Assembly (NCBI GenBank): GCA_963823675.1
Contig: CAWGMT010000012.1
Coordinates: 1,178,001 to 1,242,000 of the forward strand
Source: CAWGMT01 sp963823675
Lineage (GTDB): Bacteria; Planctomycetota; Planctomycetia; Isosphaerales; Isosphaeraceae
Direction of reading: 5' to 3'
Length of the DNA: 64,000 bases
The notes under the pieces were generated by a model. That model saw nothing but the letters and a program-made list of their open reading frames with translations, was not told the DNA's origin and did not search any database. Every line of letters starts with the position of its first letter. Position 1 is the first letter of the stretch. Shown here in pieces: positions 17,779-28,216 of this stretch. The translations under genes were made by a program, and so were the position numbers.

Positions 17779-18201
17779 CCGGCGCGCCGGGGGCTCGCTG
17801 GCTGTCGCCAACTCGACCCGAGCCACCCAGCTCTTCTCACCTGCGAAGATGGTGAAGATGCGCCATGGGTAATTTTGCCGGCCGATCCGGCCCAGGAATC
17901 ACGCAGTCGGCGTTGTCCCGTTCATGGGCCGGCCGAAGAAGCCCATGCCGCCGCCCGTGGGCATCGTCGGCCCGCCGGCCTGGGCAATCGCCGCCTCGTC
18001 CGCGGCGATCTTGGCCTGGAGCGTCGGGTCGATCGTCCTTAGATCGGTCTGATAGGTAGCGTGAAGGACCCGTCGTTGCCGACCGGAATTCCTTTCGCGG
18101 TCAGATGATTTGACGAAGTTTCACATGGGATCGACCGCGCAGAAGAGGCGCGCTTCGCTATTCATCGACCGGCAGGGGGTCGCGACTTGACTCCTTCTCA
18201 G
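17779..18201. other. Intergenic stretch without a confident gene
   Basis: On the minus strand, about 17897-18060 can be read as a short C-terminal fragment (TIDPTLQAKIAADEAAIAQ ... GGGMGFFGRPM) ending in a stop, possibly the tail of a decayed gene. No start, ribosome site or family could be assigned. Nothing else was seen. Confidence 0.4.
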
Positions 18202-19503
18202 CTACGCGAGCGACGCCAGGAAGATGTTCTTTGCTCCTTTAGCGCCCAGTGTAAACGGTCCGAACTTGGCGGGCGGCGTGTCCTCGCCGACAATGTAGAC
18301 TTGGCCGGTCACGATGTCGAATGCGATGCTCGCGGCCGCGTCGGGCCCTGTTCCTCCACCTGCGTCGGACCAGATGGCCAGACCGGTGGCCGGGTTGAGC
18401 TTCGCGGCGAAGACGTCGGTGCTCCCCGCGCTGGTCAGTACGCCCGAGCCGAAATTGATCTTGCCTCCGAAAGCCCCCGTGACGTACGGATCGCCGGATG
18501 TGTCTACCGCGACGGAGAGCGCTGCGGCCGGCTTGCTCGCCACGAAGTCGCGTGACCAGATCTTGCCGAGAGTGCTCTCGGAGAGCTTGGCAACCAGGGC
18601 CCCCTTGCTTATTCCCGTGACATAAAGGTGGCCCAGACCGTCAACAACGATACCAGTGCCCGCGCTGTTCGGCGAGGAGCCCAAGGGCGTCGCCGAGTTC
18701 ACGAACGCGCCGCCGGACCCATACTCTCCGACCAGTAACGCCGACGTGGATGGCGACGAAGTGCTCAGCATGCCGACGGCGAAGATACCGCCCGTGGCGG
18801 GATCGACCGTGATGCCAGCGCCTGACGCGAAGTCGTTGAATGGGATCGGCAGCGCCCTGCCCCAGACCGGGTTGCCCGCCTCGGTGAGCTGACCAACAAA
18901 CAGGTCGCTCGAGCCGGGGCTCATCACCTGGTTGTTGAAGGTGATCGTGCCGGAGATCGTTCCGGTGATGTCCAGCAAAGAGCCGGGCGCCACAAAAATC
19001 GGCTGGGCCGTGATGCCGGTGCCCTCGCTGCCCGCGTTGTTGGGTCCCCCGAAGATGTCGGTCCAGTAGATCGCGCCGGTGCCGCTGTTGAGCTGTGCCA
19101 CGACGATTGACGACACAATGCCCGTCCCGCTCAGGCTGCCGACGATATCCACGCGGCCCAGACCATCGATCACGATGCCGTTGCCCTGGTATTCCGACAG
19201 CGGGCTGCCGGGGTCGATCGCCTTGGCCCATTGCCAGACCCCCTTGTTCGAGAACTTCGCCACGAAGATGGCGGAGGTCGTCGCGCTTGTGATCTTGTGA
19301 CTGCCGAAAGTTGCCACACTGCCCTTGTTGCCGAAGGTGCCGACCTCGTAGACGTTGCCCGCCGAGTCGGTGGCGACGCCCCGGACAGTGAAGACCGCGC
19401 CGGTCGCTCCTGATCCGGTCGCGGAGAGGAAATTCGAGAGCAACTGCCGTCCCTCCAGGACCTCGCAATTGAGTTGGTGTCTGCGCTGGCGTGCACGGGT
19501 CAT
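18202..19503 (-). CDS. Exported beta-propeller (SBBP-repeat) protein with LEPR-XLL-like N-terminus
   Basis: 433 residues from ATG 19503 (MTRARQRRHQLNCEVLEGRQLLS). The VLEGRQLLS string is a variant of the LEPR-XLL motif that marks many planctomycete exported or cell-surface proteins. The body consists of repeated blades such as GVATDSAGNVYEVGTFG, GIVIDGLGRVDIVGS, GITVDPATGGIFAVG, GIVVDGLGHLYVTG and SVAVDTSGDPYVTGAFGG, typical of SBBP seven-bladed propellers. It probably serves as an extracellular binding or structural scaffold. The longer reading frame to 19620 is rejected because the LEPR-like motif normally sits near the N-terminus. Confidence 0.85.
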   Translation of the reverse strand: MTRARQRRHQLNCEVLEGRQLLSNFLSATGSGATGAVFTVRGVATDSAGNVYEVGTFGNKGSVATFGSHKITSATTSAIFVAKFSNKGVWQWAKAIDPGSPLSEYQGNGIVIDGLGRVDIVGSLSGTGIVSSIVVAQLNSGTGAIYWTDIFGGPNNAGSEGTGITAQPIFVAPGSLLDITGTISGTITFNNQVMSPGSSDLFVGQLTEAGNPVWGRALPIPFNDFASGAGITVDPATGGIFAVGMLSTSSPSTSALLVGEYGSGGAFVNSATPLGSSPNSAGTGIVVDGLGHLYVTGISKGALVAKLSESTLGKIWSRDFVASKPAAALSVAVDTSGDPYVTGAFGGKINFGSGVLTSAGSTDVFAAKLNPATGLAIWSDAGGGTGPDAAASIAFDIVTGQVYIVGEDTPPAKFGPFTLGAKGAKNIFLASLA

Positions 19504-19809
19504 CGGCCCGCTCCTTTCGTCGGTTCCGAGGCGATTCCCGGGCGTCCCGGCACCGCGCCAACCACGTGGCGCTGGCCGCACCGAAACACCCCGGGGCGTG
19601 CCCACCTTCCGTTTCGCCACGCGATCGGTGGGCCGCCTCTACAGGTTCCATCCCGTTTGCAGCGCCGACCGGACACAATCTTGGAAGACGGCGATCGAGG
19701 CCGGAGAAAACCGGACCAAGGATCACCCGGAAATAAAGCAACGGCATGGGTTTCCTTACCGGCGGCACGATCCCAAGGCGCTGCGCGAAAATCGTCCAGC
19801 CATCCGCGA
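19504..19809. other. Intergenic, no gene seen
   Basis: A 306-base gap between two genes read leftward. Apparent frames here are out-of-frame continuations of neighbours. No hairpin or repeat stands out. Confidence 0.5.
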
Positions 19810-20139
19810 TTAAGGCCGACCTGACGACATCGTGATAGAAATTCCGCGCCGGCATGATCTGCCTCGGACAATCGCTTTGGGCATGGACGTTGCCGACATC
19901 TCAATTCTAGAGTCATCCCGCTTTCCTGCGAAGCGCGGCGGCTCGGACCTCACGCGCGGCACGCTTTGGTAGATCGCCGGGCGATAACGGGGCTTCGGGA
20001 TGGCCTTGCCCGCGGCGCGCGCCGTCTCGATCCAGGCTGCCTTGGCTTTCTCGAGCTCCGAGAGCGCCTCCGCAGGGGTCCGGCCAAAGGCCGAGCAGTA
20101 CCGCAGGTCGGGGATGTCGGATAGTTTGTGCGGGTTCAT
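19810..20139 (-). CDS. HicB-like antitoxin fragment
   Basis: 109 residues from ATG 20139. Residues 8-52 (SDIPDLRYCSAFGRTPAEAL and onward to KPRYRPAIYQ) match the conserved part of HicB-like proteins. The usual first strands (an N-terminal segment of about 15-20 residues between MNP-K and DIPDL) are missing, and the last 50 residues are unrelated and basic. No hicA gene is adjacent. It is likely a degenerate orphan, although a shortened functional protein cannot be excluded. Confidence 0.55.
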   Translation of the reverse strand: MNPHKLSDIPDLRYCSAFGRTPAEALSELEKAKAAWIETARAAGKAIPKPRYRPAIYQSVPRVRSEPPRFAGKRDDSRIEMSATSMPKAIVRGRSCRRGISITMSSGRP

Positions 20140-20179
20140 GGCGGTCCCGACAGAAACACTCCGTGCGACTGGTCCGATT

Positions 20180-23100
20180 CTAGTCTTGATCCGCCTTTTT
20201 TAGAAGGGAGCCAACCTCTCGCCAGAATGCTTGCCACGCCTTGCGCTCGGGTTCAGGCAGCTTGGCCAGCTCCTTGTCGTCCCGGACGCACGCCAGATCG
20301 CGGTGGTGCGTCATGATCTCCAGCGTCTTGCGGGCGATCGCACGTTTCGGCGGGTCACCAGTTACGGCCGGGATCGGGATCGGCCCCGCGGCGGCCGGCG
20401 TGGTTGGAGCGATGATTCCGGCACAAGCGTTCTTCTCGGCGCGGAGCCACTCGAGGCTCTGGGCGCGCCACCGTGCGCGTTCGGCATCGTCGAGCCGGAT
20501 GTCATCCTTCGCAACCTGGGAATTGGTACCGGCTCGTGCGGCGGCGAGCGCGGCATGCAGGCGGTGCTGTGCAACCAAATCGTCGGCGAGCGCGGGCTTG
20601 GCGTGGAACCCGTCGCGGTAAAATCGAGACGCCGCGGCGAACCGTTTCGTCACTCGGCAAAGCTCGGCGACGTCGAGCCGGCCTTCGGCGCTGGCGGGTA
20701 CGTCTTGCCCGCGCACGATTGCGTCAAGCCGCCCTTCGAGTGCCGCGAGTCGTTCGGCATAGCGGAGGTGCCGGTCGGCGTAGGAATCGAGTTCTGCTTG
20801 CAGGGGAAGCGCTTCGCGGAAAACGGCGAGCGCCGCCCTCAACTCGCCCCGCACCAGGTGTACTTGGCCGAGGGCGTCCACGAAAGAAGCGTCCTTGGGC
20901 AGAGCGCGCAAGCTTCGCGCACCTCGTGAAGTGCTGAGTCGAGATCGCCAATCTCCGCGAGGGAGGCGCCGAAGGTGCAGTGGGCAGAAGCATCCGTTGG
21001 TTTGAACCGGACGGCTTCGCGGTACAGGCCGATTGCCTCGTACAACTTACCCTCCCGATAAAGACCCCAGCCGATGCTCCCGAACGGGTCGCTGGACGGC
21101 GCAATGCGGATGGCCTCGCGCATTTCCTTCACGGCATCGTCCCACCTGCCTCGATCAAGGAGTGCCTCCGCATAATCTTGGTGAGATTGAGCGTCGTTAG
21201 GATTGCGGCGGATCGCCTCGCCGTGGAAGGAAATCTCCTTGTCGGACTCGATCTTGGCCTGATCGGGCTTGCCGTGTTGCCTCAAGACGTTGGCATAGAG
21301 ACCGTGAACCTTCGGGAAGTCTGGCTTGAGCCCGATCACATTGAGGTAAACGGCTCGCTCTTCCTCTAGCTTCCCTTGCGACCGGAAGATCTCGCCGAGA
21401 TGAGCGATCACGAACAGATCGTCCGGGCGTGACTTGATGCGATCTCGATAAACGGCGATCAGTTCCTCGGCTTGACCCGTCGCGTCGAGGAACCCGGCGA
21501 CGACAGTCGGATCGATGGTGTTAATGGAATCCGTCATCAAGTACGCCTGGCGAAATTCCGCGAAGGCCGCGCGACGGTCCCCTTGCGTCTGTAGCACCCA
21601 GCCGAGGAAGACCTTGATAAGCCCGTTTTTTGGTTCGATGCGTAAGGCTTCGCGGAGTTCGGAAGCGGCATCACCAAGTCGGCCAATCTGGAACAGATGA
21701 CCTGCAAATTCCTGGCGAAGGCCCCAATCTTGCGGCCGGAGTCTACATGCTTGCCGATATTCGACGATTGCCTCGTCGAGCTTACTTTCTGAATGGACTA
21801 GTACTTCCGCAAGACGACGATGGATCGATGGGTCATCCGGATTCAGCCGGCCCGCGTTCCTGAGCGCGGTAATCACCTCATCAGTAACGGTCAAGAAATA
21901 GGGCGTTGTGCTGAGAACCCGGCAATTGCCAGGATAAAGAAAAAACCAGACTCGACCCAATCCTCGGGAAAATTGCTCATGCGACGAAGCTTTCTCGAAT
22001 ATCGCGTCAATCTCCGCGCGATCCTCATTGGTAACCATGCCGAAACTACCCGAGGCAAACTGCAGAGGTTTTGGATCAGTCGAAGCCAACAGGGCCGCCG
22101 CCAATTCCACGTGCGCCCAGGGATTTCCGGGACGTAGCGAAACGGCGGATGATGCGAACCGGACCCTTTCCTTCCCGGGGGAATCGACACCGACTCCATG
22201 GTCGTCGCTCGACCTTGCGAGTTTGAAGCAGGTCCAGAAGTCGTCCGGGCGCAGGTTCCATGCGCGCTTCATGACTCTTGCGGCGAGCGAATTGTCGTTT
22301 TGAGCCTCCAGCAACTGAGCGAGAAGAAGGACGCTCCTTGCCGGTTGCCCCGCGAGCGCTTTCTGGTCGCCAGCCAAACGCTCTAGCGCCTTGAGATCAT
22401 TGCCGCCTACCAAGCCGCGGAGCGAGGTTCGCCATGGATCCGGGTCAACGGCGCACGAGATGGCAATCAACCTCCGCCAGGAGTCATTTTCGGGTTTGCG
22501 GCTTTGCGGGTTGATCAAGGCTGTGTAGCGGATCTGCGCCCACTCGTCGAGGAAGAACGCCAGCTCCATGGGGTTCGAGTGTTCCCTGAGCCGCCGGCCG
22601 GCTTTTGCGGGGTCGAGGATGTCGACGTCGATTTCGAACTCTCGGAACGCCGCTGAGTAGGCGATGTCCGTGTCCTGCGGTATCCAATCGCTTTTTTCAA
22701 AACGATCAAGACGGATGCGTTGGAGTCGTTCGATGAACTTGCGGTCTCGATCGGCCTCGTCGCTGCGGTGCTGGGCGTCGGCCTGCTCGCGCTTTAGGTC
22801 TGCGAGCAACTGGTTCACCCGGCCAGCGAGTATTGTATTGGGCTCGCCGGTCACCAGGAGTGTGTGCAGGTTCTTCGCCGCCGCGAGAGCTTCCGCCCAT
22901 TTCGATAGGTCGCCGATGGCCGCGGCCTTCGCCTCGCCTCGGAACAGATTCACCTGGTCCATGGCCTCGGTGACAATCCGCTCCGTTTCCGCTCGGCGGG
23001 CGGCCCTGAGCCGGCCGAGGTAGCTAAAGCCTCCGGCTCCCAGCACGATCAACCCGACCAGCGACGCCGCCAAGGCGACGGTCAAACGCAGCCGGTCGCG

Positions 23101-24604
23101 TTCAACACGAATGCGCCGGGTGGCCTCCTCCGAACGCGCTTGCTCCTCGGCACGTGCGATCTCGGCGAGTCTCAGGCGATCCTGAACGCTCGCCTGATAG
23201 CCGTTGATTCGCGCGGCCACGAGGCCCGCGTGGCGCGGGCGGTCTTCGAGTTCGGGGGCCAGGCAGTCCCTGGTCAAGGCGATCAGCTCGACATCGCTGC
23301 CGCTTGCCTCCAGGCGCTCAAGCGCGTCGCTCAATTCGCCGCGCGATGCCTTGCGTTGAATCTCACCCGACGACCGCCCTACAAAGGCCGGTTCGCCGGT
23401 GAGGATTTCGCACAGGACCGAGCCCAGTGCGAAGACATCGCATCGCTCATCGAGTCGATCCACCTCGCCGCGGGCCTGTTCGGGGGCCATGTACGACGGC
23501 GTGCCCATCACACTGCCGGCCCTCGACAGGTCCGAATCCGAGTCGCCTCCGCTGCGAGCGGTGGCAATGACAGTCCCGTGCTCCCGCGTCTTGCCGGCCG
23601 AGGCGTCGTCGGCCGCGCCTCCTTGGGGCAAGACCTTGGCCAGGCCCCAGTCCATCACCTGCACCTCGCCGAACGAGCCGACCATGATGTTCGAGGGCTT
23701 CAGGTCGCGGTGGATCACGCCGCGGGCGTGCGCGTAAGCGACGGTCTGCGCGACTTGCTCGAAGATGGCCAGGAAGCGGGGGAGATCGCTGGCGAGCCCG
23801 GTCCCGTCAGCGCCCGGAGTGCCGCGTGGGGAACTCGGGGCGCTCGACGCGACCCCGCTCGCCGGCGCGCGAATCTTCGGCGAGCCCGGTCGCGTCAGCG
23901 CCGGGAGTCCGGCGTGGTGCACTCGGGGCGCTTACGCGACCCCGCTCGCCGGCGCGAATCTTCGGCGAGCCCGGTCGCGTCAGCGCCGGGAGTCCCTCGG
24001 CGCGCACTCGGGCGCTTACGCGACCCCGCTCGCCCAAGAGGGTCGCCAGCGTCCGCCCCTTGACCAGTTTCATCGCGAAATACGGTCGCCGGTCGGCGAA
24101 GGCGCCTAGCTCGTAAATCGGCACAATCCCCGGATGCTGCAACTGGCCGCCGATCTGCGCTTCCTCGATGAACCGGCGGATCAGTTCCGGCTTGTCCTTG
24201 TGCGACTCGAGCAACACCTTGACCGCCAGGTCGCGGCCGAGGTCCGGGTCTCGGCCCTTCAAGATCGCCCCCATGCCGCCGCGGGCAATCTCACCGAGCA
24301 GTTGCAGCCGCCCGGGGCGGTCGCCTCCTGCGGGCATCTCGGAAGAGCCCGGCTGGACCAATGGCCCCGGGCCGGACCCGATCTCAGAGTCGCGCAGCAG
24401 CACCCTCGGCAAGCCGCCGATCGATTGATCCAGTGTGGCCAGCATGCTCGATACCGCGGGAGTCGCCTTTAATAGCGCCCCTGTGTCAACCACCGAGCCG
24501 TCGCCGACCAATCCTTCTTGAAGCAGGCAGACCGGACAGAGACCATTGAGGGCCTCGTTCGGCAAGACGTTTCCGCATCCCCGACAGCGGTTTTCGGCGT
24601 TCAT
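20180..24604 (-). CDS. Ser/Thr protein kinase with membrane helix and TPR repeats (repeat insertion, frame breaks)
   Basis: From ATG 24604: a zinc-ribbon-like leader (CRGCGNVL ... CPVC), then kinase lobes with GEIARGGMGAILKGRDPDLG, the VKVL lysine, HRDLKPSNIMVG, MDWGLAKVL (DWG in place of DFG, usual in this subgroup), GTPSYMAPEQARGE and RCDVFALG. A membrane helix follows near 23040-23100 (ALAASLVGLIVLGAGGFSYL), then many TPR-like units to the C-terminus. A tandem-repeat array at 23791-24034 lies inside the catalytic domain, just before DLPRFLAIFEQV, with a net frame change. A second break lies near 20910. If the array is real, the encoded kinase is interrupted between its lobes. Confidence 0.85.
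23791..24034. repeat. Three ~85-bp tandem repeats within a kinase gene
   Basis: Units starting with GGCGAGCCCGGT begin at 23791, 23879 and 23964 and share AGCGCC-GGAGT, ACTCGG-GCGCT and CGCGACCCCGCTCGCC blocks. They encode low-complexity Arg/Pro/Gly sequence unrelated to the kinase fold. Confidence 0.9.
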
Positions 24605-24644
24605 GGTCGATCCTCTTTGGCGTTGATCATCTTCCCCTATTACG

Positions 24645-24770
24645 GGGAGGGGAAACAGTAGTCGCGACAGAGCTCTTCCAGCGCGGCCCGTGCGCCAGGA
24701 TCGGCCGGATCAAAAGCGCGAGCAACTCGGCTCCAGCACGTTGTCAGGAAACGGGCCGCCACGTTTGCCT
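24645..24770 (-). pseudogene. Fossil N-terminus of a second ECF sigma factor
   Basis: Minus-strand translation gives VAARFLTTCWSRVARAFDP, then ADPGARAALEELCRDYCF and a stop. It resembles the TTQWSLVLAA ... ARAALEELCRxYWYPLY start of a common planctomycete ECF family. Everything downstream is absent. Its position directly upstream of the TPR kinase matches the usual sigma-kinase pairing. Confidence 0.55.
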
Positions 24771-24932
24771 CCCTTCAGGCCTTGACTCAACCAGACCGCC
24801 ATCCTACTCTTAGTGTACGGAGCAATTTGAATCTCCGCATTCCCGTACTGCGACCCGGATTCAGGGTCGTGACCAGTTCGCCCCCTCTTGCCCCGCGCCG
24901 CCTCGATGGGCTTAAATCGGCGCACTCCCTTC

Positions 24933-26048
24933 ATGCCCGATGAACGCACTCGCCGCCAGATCGCCTTTCTGGCTGCCCAGATGATGTATCACCGGACCGA
25001 GACCGAGTATTTCACTGCCAAGAGGAAGGCCGCGCACCAGCTTCGGGTGGAATATCGCCATCGGCCGGCCGACTTGCCCAGTAACAAGGAAATCCGCGAC
25101 CAGATTCAGGCCATGGCGCGCATGCATGAAGGGCCCAAGCGCCTCGAGAAGCTGCGCGACATGCGTCTCGACGCCTTGAGGCTCATGAGGCTCTTGGCTC
25201 GATTCCGGCCCCGGTTGATCGGCAGCGTCCGCACCGGCCACGTCCGCAAGGGGTCCGACATCGACATCCACATTTTCTGCGACAGTCTCGCACTCGTGAC
25301 CGACACGCTCGACGAGCTCGGCGTGCAATACGACGTGGAGCACAAGCGGATCATCAAACACGGCGAGGAGCGGAGCTTCACCCACATCCACGTTTTCGAC
25401 ACTCATAACTTCGAGCTCACGCTCTACCCAGGCGACAAGGTGCATTATGTCTTCAAGAGCTCGATCACGGGCAAGGCGATCGAGCGGGCCTCGATCGCCG
25501 AGCTCGAGGCACTGTTACGTGAGGAATATCCCGAAATCGACCTGGAAAGCGAGGTCGAGCAAACCCTCGACAAGATCGACCCGAGGCTGCTCTTCCGGAT
25601 GTTGCTCGAGCCGCTTGAAGGGGTGAAGCAGAGCCGCAAATACCATCCCGAGGGAGACACGCTCTACCACAGCCTCCAGGTGTTTGAGCTGGCGCGGCTG
25701 GAGCGGCCCTATGACGAGGAGTTTCTCCTGGCGGCCCTGTTGCATGACGTCGGCAAGGCCATCGATCCCTCGGACCATGTCGGCGCGGCACTCCAGGCGC
25801 TCGAAGGCGCGATCTCCGAGCGGACCGCCTGGCTGATCGAACATCATATGGACGCGCAGGCGATGCGCGCCGGGACACTCGGCGCCAAGGCCCGCGCCCG
25901 CCTGCAAAACTCCGAGAATTACGACGATTTGATGCTCCTGGCCGAGCTCGATCGCCGCGGCCGGGTGCCCGGTGCGGCGGTCGCCGAGCTCGATGAGGTG
26001 CTCGAATTGCTCGGCGAGCTCGCCGAGCAAAGCAAGGATGAGGGATGA
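24933..26048 (+). CDS. Nucleotidyltransferase plus HD-domain protein
   Basis: 371 residues from ATG 24933. A helical N-terminal region of about 85 residues is followed by a pol-beta-type nucleotidyltransferase core, GSVRTGHVRKGSDIDIHIF, where the SDID carboxylates would bind metal. A C-terminal HD domain has YHSLQVFELA and LLAALLHDVGKAID. The order is like CCA-adding or GlnD-type enzymes, but the length and leader differ, so the substrate is unknown. The last residues (SKDEG) and the stop come from a GGATGA repeat element that has run into the gene end. Confidence 0.85.
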   Translation: MPDERTRRQIAFLAAQMMYHRTETEYFTAKRKAAHQLRVEYRHRPADLPSNKEIRDQIQAMARMHEGPKRLEKLRDMRLDALRLMRLLARFRPRLIGSVRTGHVRKGSDIDIHIFCDSLALVTDTLDELGVQYDVEHKRIIKHGEERSFTHIHVFDTHNFELTLYPGDKVHYVFKSSITGKAIERASIAELEALLREEYPEIDLESEVEQTLDKIDPRLLFRMLLEPLEGVKQSRKYHPEGDTLYHSLQVFELARLERPYDEEFLLAALLHDVGKAIDPSDHVGAALQALEGAISERTAWLIEHHMDAQAMRAGTLGAKARARLQNSENYDDLMLLAELDRRGRVPGAAVAELDEVLELLGELAEQSKDEG

Positions 26049-26137
26049 GGGATGAGGGATGAAGGATGAAGGATGAACGAGGGGCCTGTCCTATCCGCAT
26101 TTCCGATTCAGCCTTTATCCTTTGGCCTTCATCCTTT
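26036..26137. repeat. GGATGAA/TTCATCC inverted-repeat element
   Basis: A tandem GGATGAG/GGATGAA run at 26036-26078 faces CCTTTATCCTTTGG and CTTCATCCTTTC at about 26112-26137. It supplies the stop region of the gene on its left and the C-terminal codons of hldE on its right. Confidence 0.85.
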
Positions 26138-27663
26138 CTGGCCGCGCCACGTGAGGGGCGGGGACTGGCTCGGCCCAATGGGTGGTCACTGCGCGTTCAC
26201 CGACGCGGCGAACGAGTCCGGTCGTCGAGTGTCCCTCGACCAGCGGTACCAGGACCAGCGTGCCGCCGGCGCTTTCCACCTCGGCCCGGCCGACAACCTC
26301 GTCGGGCCGATAATCGCCGCCCTTGACCAGGACGTCGGGACCGATCAGCGAAATCAGTTCGAGCGGGGTGTCTTCCTCGAAGATCGTGACGGCGTCGACG
26401 GCCTCGAGAGCGCTTAAAACCTCGGCCCGGGCGGAAGCAGGGTTGAGCGGCCGCGCTGGCCCCTTGAGTCGGCGGACGCTGGCGTCGGAATTGATACCGA
26501 CGACGAGGAAATCGCCGAGAGCCGCGGCCTGCCGCAAGAGTTTCACGTGGCCGGGATGCAACAGGTCGAAGCAGCCGTTGGTGAAGACAATCCTCTGGCC
26601 GATGCGGCGGCGGCGGCGAACCTCGGCGACCACGTGTTCGCGCTCGAGAACCTTGGAGCCCTCGGGGCGTTCGTGAGCGACCAGGTCTTGAAGGATCTCC
26701 TCGCGGGTGAGCAGAGCGACGCCGAACTTCTCGACTTCCAGTCCGCCGGCGATGTTGCCCAGAGCACCCGCTTCGTCGTAGTCGGCACCGCTGGCGAGGC
26801 AAAGCCCCACGACTGCCAGCACCATGTCGCCGGCGCCGGTGATGTCATAAACCTGGCGGGGGCGGGTGGGCATCAGCTCGGCCCGGCCGTCGGAGCGCAC
26901 AAGCGCCATCCCGTCGCGGTCAAGCGTGACCAGAACGGCCTCCATCGCGAGCGTCTCGACCAGGCGTTCGCCGACCTGCAGGGCATCCTGCGGACGTGCG
27001 ATGGGAAGGCCGGTCGCAAGCTGTGCCTCCAGACGATTCGGAGTCATGCAGTGCACGCCGCGATAGCGGCTGTAATCGTTCGATCGGATCGGGTCGGCGA
27101 CGATCTTGACACCCGCGGCCCTGGCCGCGGCCACAATGGCTTCGAGAAGGGTCCGCGTGCAGACACCCTTGTCGTAGTCCGAGATCAAGACGAGGTCGGC
27201 CCAGGCCATGGCCGCCGCGAGCTCGGAATGCAGCCGGGCTTCCACCATCGCTGAGATCGGGTCGCGAGTCTCGTAATCAACCCGGATCATCTGTTGCGGA
27301 TGCCGGTCCTGCGCGCGGCCGACGTAGCGCTCTTTCAGAGTCGTCGGCCTGTCGTCGAGCTCCAGCACCAGTCGGTCGTCGATCGCCTGGTCGCAGAGCA
27401 TCCGCCGCACCACGGCCGCCTCGGGATCGTTGCCGACCCCGCCGATAAGACGGACTTCGGCACCAAGAGCACGCAGCATGGTGGCCACGCTGGCCGCGCC
27501 GCCCAGCCGGTGTTCGCGGTGGTCGGCGCAAGAGGGGAACCGGCGCTTCCTGACTGATCCGCTCGGCAAGGCCCCAGATATACCGGTCGAGGATCAGATC
27601 GCCCACGACCAGGATCTGCGGGTTGCCCAGAGTTTCCACGCGCCGGATCAAGTCATGCATCAC
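26115..27663 (-). CDS. hldE: Bifunctional D-beta-heptose 7-phosphate kinase / heptose 1-phosphate adenylyltransferase (one frame break)
   Basis: A cytosolic enzyme making ADP-heptose for the LPS inner core. From ATG 27663: ILVVGDLILDRYIWG and ISQEAPVPLL, a frame change near 27535, then RLGGAASVATML. The PfkB kinase domain is completed by ISDYDKGV, MTPNRLEA and DITGAGDMV. The C-terminal cytidylyltransferase-type domain has FTNGCFDLLHPGHVKLL and RLKGPARPLN. The length of about 510 residues is close to the E. coli protein. Both domains are otherwise complete. The C-terminal RPERMKAKG is encoded by the adjoining repeat element. Confidence 0.92.
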
Positions 27664-27675
27664 GACACCTCAGTA

Positions 27676-28049
27676 ATGAGGAAGGATGAAGGATGAAGGA
27701 TGAAGGATGAATCAAACACCAGAGGTCGCGCTTTGCCGGTTCGTCCTTCAGCCTTGGTTCGCGCGCCCATGTCACGATCGATGAAAGAATTCATTGAACT
27801 GACAAACGGCTAAGTGGAACTGCTCGTTAACAAGGCAGGCCGGCCGCCGCGTCCGATCCGTCCGATCCGACCGATCCGTCCGATCCGACGCGGCGGCCGG
27901 CGTGGCGATTCATGTCAAAAAGCTCAACCGTCCGCCCGACCAATTCTGCGGTCGCACGGAGCCGTGTGTCGGGTCGTTGAAAGAAAACCATCCGTTTCGC
28001 CTTTTCCAGTTCATCCTTCATCCTTCATCCTTCACCCTTAATCCTTTCT
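27676..28049. repeat. Two further GGATGAA-family elements in a gene-free interval
   Basis: GGATGAA repeats at 27680-27708 face GTCCTTCAGCC near 27743. A second set of TTCATCC repeats at 28013-28040 ends with TAATCCTTTCTG. The 550-base interval between hldE and the response regulator otherwise holds only the hairpin at 27839-27901. Confidence 0.85.
27839..27901. repeat. Hairpin with CGATCCG(A/T)C-repeat loop
   Basis: A perfect 15-bp stem pairs 27839-27853 (GCCGGCCGCCGCGTC) with 27887-27901. The 33-base loop consists of CGATCCGTC/CGATCCGAC units, the same motif as the loop of the hairpin at 278-329. Confidence 0.85.
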
Positions 28050-28216
28050 GAACCGCCAGGGTATCGACCTAAGCCGAACCGTCAAGCCAAGTTTGCGATT
28101 CTCAAACCGACTGGCATGGTAGACGAGTCCAGGCGCACGGTATGCTGGGAGGCGCATGACGGGGTGGATTGATGTTTTGGCCAGTCAGGCCCAGCGCGGG
28201 ATCGCGGTGGCACCGC

